The position numbers and the translations under genes were made by a program. A DNA stretch of 64,000 bases from Filifactor alocis ATCC 35896 (GTDB lineage Bacteria > Bacillota > Clostridia > Peptostreptococcales > Filifactoraceae). Where the stretch lies: NCBI RefSeq assembly GCF_000163895.2, contig NC_016630.1:1-64000 (forward strand), written 5' to 3'. Positions 8,940 to 18,103 of this stretch are shown here, piece after piece. A model generated the notes under the pieces. That model worked only from the letters and a program-made list of their open reading frames with translations, had not been told where the DNA came from and ran no database searches. How positions within the stretch are numbered: the first letter of the stretch is position 1; every line of letters begins with the position of its first letter.

Positions 8940-9908
8940 ATGAGGAATTACAAAAGGATTTTTGTGATGTTTGGAATGACGGTACTGTTGTTTTCAGGTG
9001 TTTGTAATGCAAGTTCGGTAGAATACCGGCTTATGGTAGACGGAAAACAGATTAAAACGGATGTAGAGCCTCAATTGATTCGAAATTCTACCTATGTTCC
9101 AGTCCGTTTTTTTGGGAACGGTGTGGGTGCAAGTGTTCAATTTAATAAGCCGAATATCACCATTCACAAAGGAGATACTACGGTTACCTGTGCGATAGGC
9201 AGCAGTGTCTATACAAGGAACGGAGAAAAATTTTCTACAAAAGAGAAACCTTACCTTTTTCAAAATCGAGTGTTTGTTCCTCTTCGTATCGTAGGAGAAT
9301 TACTTCATTGTGAAGTGAACAGTTCTGTAAAATACAGTATGACAGACGAAGATAAAACCATTCATCATTTGGAGCTTCGTCAAACAACAGGTAAAGATGT
9401 GACTGTGACCGCAAAAAATCTTGAGAAAGAAATCAAAGTATCTCCCGATGGAAATTGGGGAATTTTGACCGATAAAATTGAAGATACAAAAAATAACAAT
9501 GTATATGCATTCTATATTAAAAATATGAAAACACAGGAGATAAAACAGGTATACAGCTCAAATGTGTTTGCGACCGAAGATGCGGAGTGGATGAAGGACA
9601 ATACAGTTCTGTTCGGTGGAATAGATAATACGAATGAAGATTACGCAAGAGTATTGATGATGTACAATCCAAAAAAAGATAAGATACAAGAACTGTTTCC
9701 TGCAAGCAGATACCGTTATTCTATGAAGAAACACAAAATTATCTATACCCATCAAACAGAAAATGAAAGAATGCGATTAGAATTGGGAACTCCTTATCTT
9801 TATGATGTTGCAACAAAGAAAAAAACTAAAATTACTCCTGAACAGTATGAAAAATGGGACGAGGAATACTGGCAGGAAAAATCCGTTGCTTCAAACAGTA
9901 AAAAATAA
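8940..9908 (+). CDS. Secreted stalk-domain (copper amine oxidase N-terminal-like) protein
   Basis: 322 residues with a signal peptide (KR followed by a hydrophobic stretch, likely cleaved near CNASS, about residue 25). Residues 27-125 match the copper amine oxidase N-terminal 'stalk' domain seen in many Clostridia surface proteins: VDGKQIKTDVEPQLIRNSTY, then VPVRFFGNGVGA, then a second half with FVPLRIVGELL. The domain is structural, not enzymatic. The remainder (about 130-322) has strand-rich repeats such as SPDGNWGILTDK and AEWMKDNTVLFGG, reminiscent of beta-propeller blades, but too few for a full propeller. Translation starts at ATG 8940 behind aaggagtgtg. Function unknown; probably an exported envelope protein. 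Confidence 0.8.
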   Translation: MRNYKRIFVMFGMTVLLFSGVCNASSVEYRLMVDGKQIKTDVEPQLIRNSTYVPVRFFGNGVGASVQFNKPNITIHKGDTTVTCAIGSSVYTRNGEKFSTKEKPYLFQNRVFVPLRIVGELLHCEVNSSVKYSMTDEDKTIHHLELRQTTGKDVTVTAKNLEKEIKVSPDGNWGILTDKIEDTKNNNVYAFYIKNMKTQEIKQVYSSNVFATEDAEWMKDNTVLFGGIDNTNEDYARVLMMYNPKKDKIQELFPASRYRYSMKKHKIIYTHQTENERMRLELGTPYLYDVATKKKTKITPEQYEKWDEEYWQEKSVASNSKK

Positions 9909-10123
9909 TAAGTATCTTTTCTGTCGTTTTTACGAATACGAGAACTTTATGAAATCGTTATAACGGCATCTAAAAAATGTCCTGAAGTTCTATTTGTCAA
10001 AGTTTGGAATACCATACTTGATTTTGTGAATCAAATTGAGCTCTGTGAATAAAATGAGATGAGGAATTACAAGAAAAAATAGAGATAATACTGATTTATT
10101 GAAAATAGAGAATATGATGATAA

Positions 10124-10164
10124 TAGAATCCTTAGCAAAAGTTTTGTGGGGATTCTATTTTTTA
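10124..10164 (+). terminator. Rho-independent terminator
   Basis: Stem tagaatcc (10124-10131) with ggattcta (10150-10157), then a T-rich tract. It separates the stalk-domain gene from the ABC exporter operon. The rest of the 9909-10196 gap shows no gene. Confidence 0.75.
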
Positions 10165-10196
10165 TTTTGATAATATTATTTAATTGATACTATTTA

Positions 10197-10225
10197 TTGA
10201 AATGGTAAATAATAAGAGATATAAT
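10197..10225 (+). promoter_or_regulatory. Sigma-A-type promoter of the ABC exporter operon
   Basis: TTGAAA (10197-10202), 17-base spacer, TATAAT (10220-10225). Strong match to vegetative consensus, 47 bases before the preferred ATG at 10273. Confidence 0.85.
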
Positions 10226-10272
10226 AGAACCATAGAACAGTTTATTTGAATGATATGAGACGGGTGAATAGA

Positions 10273-10980
10273 ATGAAAAATGTATTGATTAGCGCAAACA
10301 ACATCTATAAAACATATTCGTTGGACTCAATAGAGGTTCATGCTCTGTCAAATGTCAGTTTTGAAATATATGACGGAGAGTTTTTGGTTATTTTAGGTCC
10401 TTCCGGTTCAGGAAAAAGTACCATGCTGAATATCATCGGAGGAATGGACACTTTGACGAAGGGAACTCTTTTCTTTGAAGATACTGCAATACACGATGCC
10501 AATGAAAAATATTTGACCGTCTATCGAAGAGAAAATATCGGATTTGTATTTCAATTCTACAATTTGATGTCCAATTTAACCGCACTGGAAAATGTGGAAT
10601 TGAGCGCAGAAATTGCCAAAAATCCGTTTTCTGCAAAAGAAATGTTGCGTTCCGTAGGTTTGGAAGATAGACTCTATCATTTTCCGATGCAGTTGTCCGG
10701 TGGAGAACAGCAACGCGTCGCGCTTGCGCGTGCATTATGCAAAAATCCGAAACTTCTGCTGTGTGATGAACCTACCGGAGCGTTGGATTCCAAAACCAGC
10801 GTTGAAATACTGAAGGTTTTGAAATCGTTTCACACCGATTATGGCAAAACGGTGATTATTATCACGCACAATGCCGCCATTGCGGATATGGCGGACCGTG
10901 TATTTTTTATTAAAGACGGCACCATCACCCACATCCAAGAAAACCCTTCTCCGATTCCCGTCGAACAGTTGGTGTTCTAA
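10273..10980 (+). CDS. ABC transporter ATP-binding protein (MacB/LolD-type)
   Basis: 235-residue nucleotide-binding subunit. It shows Walker A GPSGSGKST, Q-loop FVFQFYNLM, signature LSGGEQQRVALARAL, Walker B LLLCDEPTGALD and switch histidine IIITHN, all intact. The ATG at 10273 is chosen because a gggtg motif lies about 7 bases upstream; TTG 10246 and ATG 10255 in frame have no clear ribosome site. It is the first gene of an ATPase-permease-fusion protein set and is transcribed from the promoter at 10197-10225. Partners are the FtsX-type permease at 11012 and the membrane-fusion protein at 13592. This subfamily (MacAB/LolCDE-like) acts in export or mechanotransmission, not import; cargo is unknown, possibly peptides or antibiotics. 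Confidence 0.93.
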   Translation: MKNVLISANNIYKTYSLDSIEVHALSNVSFEIYDGEFLVILGPSGSGKSTMLNIIGGMDTLTKGTLFFEDTAIHDANEKYLTVYRRENIGFVFQFYNLMSNLTALENVELSAEIAKNPFSAKEMLRSVGLEDRLYHFPMQLSGGEQQRVALARALCKNPKLLLCDEPTGALDSKTSVEILKVLKSFHTDYGKTVIIITHNAAIADMADRVFFIKDGTITHIQENPSPIPVEQLVF

Positions 10981-11011
10981 ATAACAGTCATCTTTCTTAG
11001 GAGGTGATACC

Positions 11012-13369
11012 ATGATTCTATACAAAAAATTAAAAAGAGATTTGATAGGGAAAAAAGAATCCAATTTTGCGGTAATTGTCTTAATTGCGATCGGTATTAC
11101 CGTTTTTTCCGCATTCGATATGCTCGGTGCCAATTTGGTCGATGCACAACAGAGTTTCTATCGTTCCTGTAACTTTGCAGACGGATTTATTGACATCCAA
11201 TCCATTCCTTATCAAAAAATCAAATCTTTGAAACAAATTGAAGGAATTTTTCAAATTGAAGGGCATATTGCAGAAACGTTTCGTATGAATTTTTCGCGTA
11301 GTCGCGATGATATTTATATCAGGTTGATGTCCTATGACGATTCGGTCAATCAGGTCAATCAGTTTTTATTACAAGACGGCACATACCCTAAAACCGGAAA
11401 AAATGAGATTCTGCTTGACAGTAACTTTGCAGAATACAACCATTTGTCTGTCGGTGATACCATCTACGTCGTGTACAACGGAACGGAAAATCCGTTCACT
11501 GTCAGCGGAACAGGTGCAAGTCCGGAATTTATTTATGCACTGAAAGATGTTCGAGATATTGTTCCTGATTACAGTACCTACGGAATCGGAATTACATCAT
11601 TGAGAACGATGGAAAAAATGACATCTCTCAATCAATCATACAACAATATCGTGTTTACCTTGAAAGAAGGATATGAATTTACCGATGTATCCGAAGTCCT
11701 CAAGAGTTTATTGAAACATTATTCTGTATCTTCCATTATCTCAAGGGAACATCAAACAAGTCACACTGTTGTAGATGATGAAATTAAAGAGTGTAATACA
11801 ACAAGCCGTATTTTGCCGTCTCTGTTTCTTTTGATTTCTTCCATGATTCAGATTATGATGCTGGAACGGTTGGTACAGTCCCAACGAACACAAATCGGTA
11901 TTATGAAAGCATTCGGTTATTCAGAACGACAAATCCAATTTCATTACATCATGTTTGCTGTGATCCTTGGAATTGTCGGATCTGTACTCGGAATTTTGCT
12001 TTCCGTTCCCATCCTGTATTCTTTCGTGGATATGTATGGTAATTTTTTTAATTTTCCGTACATTTCAAAAGCATTATCAATGCAGGTTTTTGGTATCAGT
12101 CTCTTGACAGGAACTCTTTTTTCCGTTTTTGCAGGGTACCTCGGAGCAAAAAAAATTTTATCGCTCTCTCCCTTAGATGCATTCAAGGCGGAAGAGCCGC
12201 ATTATGTTCAAAAAAAGACCTTTTTAGATTCTTTTACCTTTTTGTTTCATACATTCGGTAAGATGTCGCTTCGCAATATCTCTCGTAACAGAAAGCGCAG
12301 TTTTTTTATTCTTATCGGAATTACACTCTCTTTTGCACTGACTTCAGTGATGTTTATGATGTACAGCCTATGGAATACCGTCATTACGGATAAATATAGC
12401 TACAATGAAATCTATACCGGAAAAATGGAGTTTCAGCGTGTTGTAAACAAATCGGATGCGATGTTGGAACTAAAAAAGAGACAGGAAGTTTCGGAGATTG
12501 AATCGTTGTTGGAAGTTCCTGTATCGTTTCAATATAAAAATCATATCAAAGAGGTAAATATTATCGGTGTGGAACAACATTCCGATTTGTATCATATTGT
12601 AGATGTTCACAACCATGAAGTTCCGATACAGAACGAAGAAGTCTTTCTTTCACACAAGCTTGCAGAAGTCTTGCAGGTGCAAGTAGGAGATATGGTATAT
12701 GTGGAAAGCTCTTTCATGAAAAAGAGAAAAAAAGTTCCGGTACAAGTGACAAAAATCATTCCGCAAAGTGTTGGAGTCAACGCCTATATGAGTCAAAATA
12801 CATTGGAAAAGTTGCTGAATCAAAAAAATATTGCAACCTCGCTTATTTTTCATGCAAGCCAAGAATCTGTGGAACAACTCAGAAAAGATTATGATGAGAG
12901 CAATATTGTATCGAATGTTGTTCACACCGGTGTCAGAAAACAAAAAATGTTGGATTTTATGGCTCATTTTCAATTTATGATGTATACCTTTTCCAGTCTT
13001 GGAGTGATTATGTGTTTCATCGTTATCTACAATTCCTACATTATCAGTATTGCCGAAAGAAATCGAGAACTGTCATCCCTTCTTGTGCTTGGTATGAGTC
13101 GTAAGGAAGTTGCTCAAATCATTGCATTGGAACAGCAAATCATTGCATTCTTCGGGGTGCTTTTCGGACTTCCGTTGACAAAGGTGTTGTTGAAGTATGT
13201 TTCCGTTGCTCTGTCAGATGACAATTTCAGTATTCCGACAACCATAATACCTTCCAAATTTGCAATCTCACTGTTGTGTATTGTCGTATCCATGGTACTT
13301 GCACAGTACTCCGGAAGGAAAAAAATCAATGAGTTGGTGATTGTGGAAGTATTGAAAGAACGTGAATAA
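11012..13369 (+). CDS. ABC transporter permease, FtsX/MacB family
   Basis: 785-residue membrane protein paired with the ATPase ending 31 bases upstream; start ATG 11012 follows an excellent ribosome site (aggaggtgat). A transmembrane helix near residues 20-40 is followed by an extracellular domain. Then come hydrophobic clusters characteristic of FtsX: SLFLLISSMIQIMMLERL, a following pair around residues 310-380, and a second FtsX unit near 690-780, with a second large extracytoplasmic loop between. QRTQIGIMKAFGYSERQI and NRELSSLLVLGMSRKEV are the coupling segments typical of each FtsX domain. The duplicated architecture matches long Gram-positive MacB-like permeases. Cargo cannot be told from sequence. 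Confidence 0.9.
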   Translation: MILYKKLKRDLIGKKESNFAVIVLIAIGITVFSAFDMLGANLVDAQQSFYRSCNFADGFIDIQSIPYQKIKSLKQIEGIFQIEGHIAETFRMNFSRSRDDIYIRLMSYDDSVNQVNQFLLQDGTYPKTGKNEILLDSNFAEYNHLSVGDTIYVVYNGTENPFTVSGTGASPEFIYALKDVRDIVPDYSTYGIGITSLRTMEKMTSLNQSYNNIVFTLKEGYEFTDVSEVLKSLLKHYSVSSIISREHQTSHTVVDDEIKECNTTSRILPSLFLLISSMIQIMMLERLVQSQRTQIGIMKAFGYSERQIQFHYIMFAVILGIVGSVLGILLSVPILYSFVDMYGNFFNFPYISKALSMQVFGISLLTGTLFSVFAGYLGAKKILSLSPLDAFKAEEPHYVQKKTFLDSFTFLFHTFGKMSLRNISRNRKRSFFILIGITLSFALTSVMFMMYSLWNTVITDKYSYNEIYTGKMEFQRVVNKSDAMLELKKRQEVSEIESLLEVPVSFQYKNHIKEVNIIGVEQHSDLYHIVDVHNHEVPIQNEEVFLSHKLAEVLQVQVGDMVYVESSFMKKRKKVPVQVTKIIPQSVGVNAYMSQNTLEKLLNQKNIATSLIFHASQESVEQLRKDYDESNIVSNVVHTGVRKQKMLDFMAHFQFMMYTFSSLGVIMCFIVIYNSYIISIAERNRELSSLLVLGMSRKEVAQIIALEQQIIAFFGVLFGLPLTKVLLKYVSVALSDDNFSIPTTIIPSKFAISLLCIVVSMVLAQYSGRKKINELVIVEVLKERE

Positions 13370-13591
13370 TATGAACATATCATAACAATTGTTATAAAAA
13401 TAAATTTGAAAAATGTACCTTACTCTCGTCTTACTTGAAGTGACGATGTTAGATTGATGTAAGAGAGCAATCCTGTGGATTTATCATTTCAATCAATATG
13501 ATAGCAGGAAAGTGAAACAGAACATCGTACAAAAATGAGATGGGAATACTTTTTATAAATAGGGAATACTATCAAACAAGAGGTGTAAAAG

Positions 13592-14851
13592 ATGAAGAAG
13601 AAATACAAACTTATAGTAACAAGCATCATTTTAGTTGTCATACTTGGAATTTCGGTCATACACCTTACCGATAAATTGACCGTCAATACCGAGCAAGTTG
13701 AAAAGACAGACTTTCAGGATACCATTGAAGAAAACGGTTCTGTGGTAAGTGCAGATAAAGTGACACTGTCTGCTGAGCTGAACGGAGTTGTTTTGTCCGT
13801 TGTAAAAGAAAATACACCTGTCACACAGGGACAGGCAATCCTTACTATTGATTCCTCACAGATAGAACACCAAATTGCACAACTTCGAGGAAATTTACAG
13901 AGCATTCAAGGACAAAAAGAGATGAGTATGCCGTCGGTGTATCAGTCGCAAATCGAAGCGCAGAAGCTGGAAATCGAAAGTACAAAAGTTGCAATGCAAG
14001 ATTTGGAAAAAAACATTCAGGATGCCAAACTGTTGTATGAAGCCGGTTCCATTTCAAAATCCGAATTGGATAACTTGGAGCTGTCGTACAAACAGCTCCA
14101 AATCAAGAAAAATGCACAGGAAAAACAACTGAATCTCATCTATGAACAGAGTAAACCGAAAGCAGGAACCGACAAAATGTATGACGGTCAACAAAAGTCC
14201 GTTTCCGAAAATATGAAATTGTTGGAAAATCAGAAACAAAAAGCGGTACTTCGTTCTCCTATCAACGGCGTTGTTTCGGAAATTTTGGTAAAATCCGGAG
14301 AACTGGCTCAACTTCAGTCACCCGTCGTTACCATCATTAACAAAGATCGCTTGCAAATCGAAAGTTATGTATTGACAGACGATGTCATTTATCTTCATGT
14401 CGGTGACAAAGTGAACATTCGTCAGGAAACCAACAGTGAAGACCTCTCCGGTACCGGTGTTATTTCAGAAATCAGTGCTTATGCAACAGAGCAACGCTCC
14501 GGTCTCGGATTAGACGAAAAAAAGGTGAAAGTTACCGTCTCCATTCAAGACAAGGGAACATTGAATATTTCTGCAAACTATGATGTCCTGCTTGACTTTG
14601 TTCTAAAAGAGATGCATGATGTTATCACTATACCGAAATCCGCAATGTTCCATTCCAAAGACGGAAAAGATGCGGTATTTGTTGTTAAGAACGGAAAAGC
14701 AGTCATTCAGGAAGTGAGCATTGCATACGAAAGCAATTCCAAATATGTGATTGAAGAGGGACTGGAAGAAGGAGATGAAGTCATCAAAGATCCGAATATA
14801 GAAGGACTGAAAGAAAATATTGCAGTCAAGTCAGAGAAGAAAAAGAATTAA
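13592..14851 (+). CDS. Membrane-fusion (HlyD/MacA-type) periplasmic-adaptor protein
   Basis: 419 residues. An N-terminal anchor (LIVTSIILVVILGISVIHL) is followed by the first half of a biotinyl-lipoyl domain (LSAELNGVVLSVVKENTPVT), a long coiled-coil hairpin at about residues 85-205 rich in Q, K and E, the second lipoyl half (RSPINGVVSEILVKSGELA), a beta-barrel, and a C-terminal membrane-proximal domain (IPKSAMFHSKDGKDAVFVVK). It should complete the ABC exporter with the ATPase and permease upstream, although a 222-base gap separates it from the permease. The ATG at 13592 follows an aagaggtg ribosome site. Such adaptors occur in Gram-positives without an outer membrane. Confidence 0.9.
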   Translation: MKKKYKLIVTSIILVVILGISVIHLTDKLTVNTEQVEKTDFQDTIEENGSVVSADKVTLSAELNGVVLSVVKENTPVTQGQAILTIDSSQIEHQIAQLRGNLQSIQGQKEMSMPSVYQSQIEAQKLEIESTKVAMQDLEKNIQDAKLLYEAGSISKSELDNLELSYKQLQIKKNAQEKQLNLIYEQSKPKAGTDKMYDGQQKSVSENMKLLENQKQKAVLRSPINGVVSEILVKSGELAQLQSPVVTIINKDRLQIESYVLTDDVIYLHVGDKVNIRQETNSEDLSGTGVISEISAYATEQRSGLGLDEKKVKVTVSIQDKGTLNISANYDVLLDFVLKEMHDVITIPKSAMFHSKDGKDAVFVVKNGKAVIQEVSIAYESNSKYVIEEGLEEGDEVIKDPNIEGLKENIAVKSEKKKN

Positions 14852-14914
14852 AAATGGTCATTTTTCTTTTTAATTTCTACAAAATGTGATGAAAATTTAA
14901 TAGATTGTGTTTTG

Positions 14915-14960
14915 AAAAATGTGTCTGAAAAAGCAAATTGTTTTTTTAGACACATTTTTT
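14915..14960 (+). terminator. Rho-independent terminator
   Basis: Arms aaaaatgtgtct (14915-14926) and agacacattttt (14948-14959) form a 12-bp stem followed by T residues. It ends the ABC exporter operon. Confidence 0.85.
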
Positions 14961-15209
14961 GTATCATACTGACGATAGACACTCCAAAACATCAGTCACA
15001 GAATTAAAATTATGATAAAACTTTTTTCTAATATATATACTATTCTTCAATAAAATAGCCACTTTTTTAAAATGACAAATTTTTTGGCAAAAAATATGAG
15101 ATAAATAAAATATTCCGTCAAAATAACGATGGATTTTCAGTAGAATCGTAGTATCATGATACTTAACAGACTATTTTCAGAAAATACCATAAAATAAAGA
15201 AATAATTGA

Positions 15210-15238
15210 TTGACAATTATGCAATAGTATTCTATGCT
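15210..15238 (+). promoter_or_regulatory. Putative promoter upstream of the secreted protein
   Basis: TTGACA (15210-15215), 17-base spacer, TATGCT (15233-15238). The -35 box is perfect and the -10 box has four of six consensus bases. An inverted repeat (taaggtat / ataccttat, about 15244-15280) lies just downstream and could be an operator or leader hairpin. The rest of the 14961-15209 gap is AT-rich with no gene seen. Confidence 0.6.
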
Positions 15239-15316
15239 TTAAGTAAGGTATATTTTCGGTATAGAATACATACCTTATTTAGGAACTTACATACTGTATA
15301 GAAAGGAGATATTGTC

Positions 15317-15334
15317 ATGACACCAAAAACATAA
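15317..15334 (+). other. Five-codon mini-ORF (MTPKT) with a strong ribosome site
   Basis: ATG at 15317 is preceded by aaaggagat at ideal spacing and runs ACA CCA AAA ACA TAA. It lies between the promoter at 15210 and the secreted-protein gene at 15400, which has its own ribosome site. It could be a leader peptide, a gene remnant or chance. Confidence 0.35.
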
Positions 15335-15399
15335 GTTAAGAGAGTTTTATGTTAAGCAAGTTGGTATATTGATATTGTAATGAAACTAAGGAGGTTTTT

Positions 15400-16053
15400 A
15401 TGAATACTACATGGAAAAGAAAAAGTTTGTCGGCAGTTCTAATTGTTACATTATTGTTCTCGTTTATTTCTCCTCATCAAGTTTTGGCAACAGATATAAC
15501 AACGAGTATGACAACTATGTACAATGGTGAGAGAGTAGAAATAACAGCGATAGATAGTCAAACAATATCTATTAAATCTAATTCTGAAAACGGAACAATC
15601 AAAATTTTGAATGATAACTATGCTACCAGAGAAATATCAATCAATAGCAGTAAAGAAGGTTCTTTTAAATTAATTTACGATAAAATAAACGGGACAATCT
15701 ATTCAACCAAAACAGGGAAAACGATAGCCGTTCCTTATAGTTCTCCCTATGTTGGTCAAAGAAAAACTGTTCGTATCTCCTATAAAGAAATTAAAGATGA
15801 AGTAGAAAATGCTGGATCTGCAATAGCTATTGCCGCTGTTATTGCACTTTATTTTAGTGGAGGTACTGTTGAATTGCTACAAACGATTGCTACTCTTTTA
15901 GGTGGTATTATAGGAATCAATCACTTTGTAGCAGAAGGCGACCCTAATCATGGCATAAAAATTACTTGCATATATAAAGAGTGGAAGGTTACAAAAGGCG
16001 GACAAAAATATACATTGCGTGATTGGAAAGTAGAAAAATTCGGTACCTATTAG
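15400..16053 (+). CDS. Secreted or membrane-inserted protein of unknown function
   Basis: 217 residues; I do not recognise a family. A clear signal peptide (KRKSLSAVLIVTLLFSFI, likely cleavage after HQVLA) leads into a threonine/serine-rich beta-type domain (residues 33-125). A long hydrophobic glycine-rich segment follows at about 143-178 (IAIAAVIALYFSGG, then LLGGIIGI), then a lysine-rich, aromatic C-terminus. The hydrophobic central helix pair with a charged tail is reminiscent of pore-forming or bacteriocin-like proteins, but this is only a resemblance. The ATG at 15400 follows aaggaggttttt, a strong site. A small membrane protein follows at once and could be a partner. Confidence 0.75.
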   Translation: MNTTWKRKSLSAVLIVTLLFSFISPHQVLATDITTSMTTMYNGERVEITAIDSQTISIKSNSENGTIKILNDNYATREISINSSKEGSFKLIYDKINGTIYSTKTGKTIAVPYSSPYVGQRKTVRISYKEIKDEVENAGSAIAIAAVIALYFSGGTVELLQTIATLLGGIIGINHFVAEGDPNHGIKITCIYKEWKVTKGGQKYTLRDWKVEKFGTY

Positions 16054-16115
16054 ATAAGAAAGTAAATATTATGAAAAAACAAAGAAAAAATTTAATAAAT
16101 GTAGAGGTGTTTTGT

Positions 16116-16346
16116 ATGGTGTTGATGCAAACTTACGACATTCCACATCACCTTCGTGTTTTAAAATGGATAAATAGTATTCCAAAGCCTTTTATGATCC
16201 TATTTGTAATACTATCTGTTCCAATTTATGTCTATGGTATCTACACTTTTATCAAACAGAAAAATAAACGGAATTTGATATTCTCAATTCTTTTATTTTT
16301 GATATTTATGGCTCATGCTGTTGATTTTTTCTACCATCTTTTGTAA
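16116..16346 (+). CDS. Small membrane protein of unknown function
   Basis: 76 residues with two predicted membrane helices (PFMILFVILSVPIYVYGIYT and LIFSILLFLIFMAHAVDFFY) separated by a basic loop KQKNKR. I chose ATG 16116 because gaggtg lies about 7 bases upstream; an in-frame ATG at 16071 and an even longer frame that overlaps the preceding gene have weaker ribosome sites. It follows the secreted protein by 62 bases and may be its immunity or accessory protein, which is speculation from arrangement alone. Confidence 0.6.
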   Translation: MVLMQTYDIPHHLRVLKWINSIPKPFMILFVILSVPIYVYGIYTFIKQKNKRNLIFSILLFLIFMAHAVDFFYHLL

Positions 16347-16432
16347 AAATAAGACAATATCATCCTATTGATTTGGGAAGATGACAATCAAAAAACAATT
16401 CTATTACGAATTGAAATGAAATATAATTTATC

Positions 16433-16466
16433 AAAAAGAACAGGTGTATCTCATCTGTTCTTTTTT
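16433..16466 (+). terminator. Rho-independent terminator
   Basis: Arms aaaagaacag (16434-16443) and ctgttctttt (16455-16464) form a 10-bp stem followed by more Ts. It ends the two-gene secreted/membrane unit. Confidence 0.85.
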
Positions 16467-16593
16467 GTAATCATACGAATGATTGGTTCAAGGAAAAATA
16501 AAAATAAGATAAAAAAAGTGTCAAATTTTTAATTTTATATTTTGTGAATATAAAAATATAGTAATTATGACAAGTTAGTAAATACATAGCAAA

Positions 16594-16623
16594 TTTGTAT
16601 TATTTTATAAAATATGATATAAT
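16594..16623 (+). promoter_or_regulatory. Putative promoter of yaaA-recF-gyrB-gyrA
   Basis: A tataat at 16618-16623 carries the extended -10 element TG (tgatataat). A weak -35 box (ttgtat, 16595-16600) lies 17 bases upstream. The untranslated leader to yaaA would be about 175 bases. The 16467-16593 segment shows nothing else. Confidence 0.6.
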
Positions 16624-16804
16624 TACGCTGTAAAAAATAGAAAATAAGCCTAAATAAATCTATCATTTTGATGGAGTACGGAAAAGTTATTTCTTATGTC
16701 ATTGTTTATTTGATGAGAGGAATCCGTTTCTATCAAAAGTTCAGTTCAAAGCGTATTTTGTATGATATTGTGAAACGAAACGGAAAACAGAAGAGGAACA
16801 ACGA

Positions 16805-17017
16805 ATGAAAGAACAAAGAATTAAAATTGATACTGAATTTATCAAATTGGATCAGTTGCTGAAATTATCGAATCAAGTTTCTACCGGAGGAGAAGCGAAA
16901 GTTTGTATTTTATCAGAAGAAGTTAAGGTAAACGGTGAGATTGAAACTCGTCGCGGAAAAAAGATTCGTTCAGGCGACAAGGTGGAAATAAACGGAGAAT
17001 TGATTGTTGTAGAGTAG
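16805..17017 (+). CDS. yaaA: S4-domain RNA-binding protein YaaA
   Basis: 70-residue S4-like protein of the YaaA/YlmH-type RNA-binding fold: FIKLDQLLKLSNQVSTGGEA, then VKVNGEIETRRGKKIRSGDKV. The family sits between dnaN and recF in many Bacillota; here it keeps its place before recF (stop 17017, recF start 17025) but is separated from dnaN by about 13.9 kb. In Bacillus it is linked to ribosome assembly, although its role is not well settled. Start at ATG 16805, 6 bases after an agaggaa-type site. Confidence 0.9.
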   Translation: MKEQRIKIDTEFIKLDQLLKLSNQVSTGGEAKVCILSEEVKVNGEIETRRGKKIRSGDKVEINGELIVVE

Positions 17018-17024
17018 GGTTTGT

Positions 17025-18092
17025 ATGAAGATTCATCAACTGACATTAAAAAATTTCAGAAATTACGAACAGTTGGAACTGCTTTTCAAAGAAGGTGCCA
17101 ATGTTTTTGTGGGACAAAACGGACAGGGAAAGACGAATGTATTGGAAGCAATTTCTCTCTTTTCGGTCGGGCGTTCCTTTCGTACGGTAAGAGATTTGGA
17201 TATGGTTGCATTTGGACAGGACGCTGCAACGGTATCTGCAATAGTTGAAAATCTTCACGGACGGTACACGATTGATATGAAACTTGGAAAATCAATCAAA
17301 AAAGCTGTCAAAATAAACTCTGTTCCGATTGAAAAGTTACAAGATTTGTTTGGCGTATTGAATATCGTCGTGTTTTCTCCTGATGACTTGAAATTGGTCA
17401 AAGACGGACCGAAGGAGAGAAGGCTGTTTTTGGATCGTGAAATCTCACAACTAAAGCCACGATATTATCGGATTCTGTCGGAATATTACAAGGTGTTGAA
17501 TCAAAGAAATACTTTGTTGAAACAGGAAGTTGACGAGGTGTTGCTTGAGATTTATACACAGCAGATTGCAAAGTCCGGATTTCAGATTCATAAGATGAGA
17601 GAGGAATTTATTGAGCATATAAGAGAGTTTGCACAGGAGATTCATTCCAAAATTTCTTCTAAAAAAGAAGTGCTTGAAATTGAGTATGAACCGAATGTGT
17701 ATGCAATATCGGAAGAAGAATACTTCCGTTATTTGATGGATGGAAAAGAACACGATTTTATTCGAAAACACTCTACAAGAGGAATTCATAAAGATGATGT
17801 AGCACTTGTCATCAACGAGATGGATATTCGTCATTTCGGTTCGCAAGGACAAAAGAGAAGTGCTGCTATTTCTCTGAAATTATCTGAAATTCAGATGATT
17901 TATCAAGATACAGGGGAGTATCCGATTGTGCTGTTGGATGATATTTTCAGCGAATTGGATTACTCCAGACAACGGATGTTGTTGGATTATGTGACAAATA
18001 CTCAAGTGTTTGTGACAACTGCGGAAAAATTTTTGGATAACGGCAAAATTTATGCTGTAGAAAACGGTAAGATTAGTGTTGAGGAAGGGTAG
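17025..18092 (+). CDS. recF: DNA replication and repair protein RecF
   Basis: SMC-like ATPase that helps load RecA at single-strand gaps; 355 residues, typical length. It starts MKIHQLTLKNFRNYEQLEL as expected, with Walker A GQNGQGKTN (about residues 31-39), the signature-like region FGSQGQKRSAAISLKLSEIQ and Walker B IVLLDDIFSELD. ATG 17025 lies 7 bases after the yaaA stop, with a tagggt ribosome site inside the end of yaaA, so the two genes are translationally coupled. gyrB follows 11 bases after its stop, the usual arrangement. Confidence 0.98.
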   Translation: MKIHQLTLKNFRNYEQLELLFKEGANVFVGQNGQGKTNVLEAISLFSVGRSFRTVRDLDMVAFGQDAATVSAIVENLHGRYTIDMKLGKSIKKAVKINSVPIEKLQDLFGVLNIVVFSPDDLKLVKDGPKERRLFLDREISQLKPRYYRILSEYYKVLNQRNTLLKQEVDEVLLEIYTQQIAKSGFQIHKMREEFIEHIREFAQEIHSKISSKKEVLEIEYEPNVYAISEEEYFRYLMDGKEHDFIRKHSTRGIHKDDVALVINEMDIRHFGSQGQKRSAAISLKLSEIQMIYQDTGEYPIVLLDDIFSELDYSRQRMLLDYVTNTQVFVTTAEKFLDNGKIYAVENGKISVEEG

Positions 18093-18103
18093 GAGGCAAC
18101 GAG

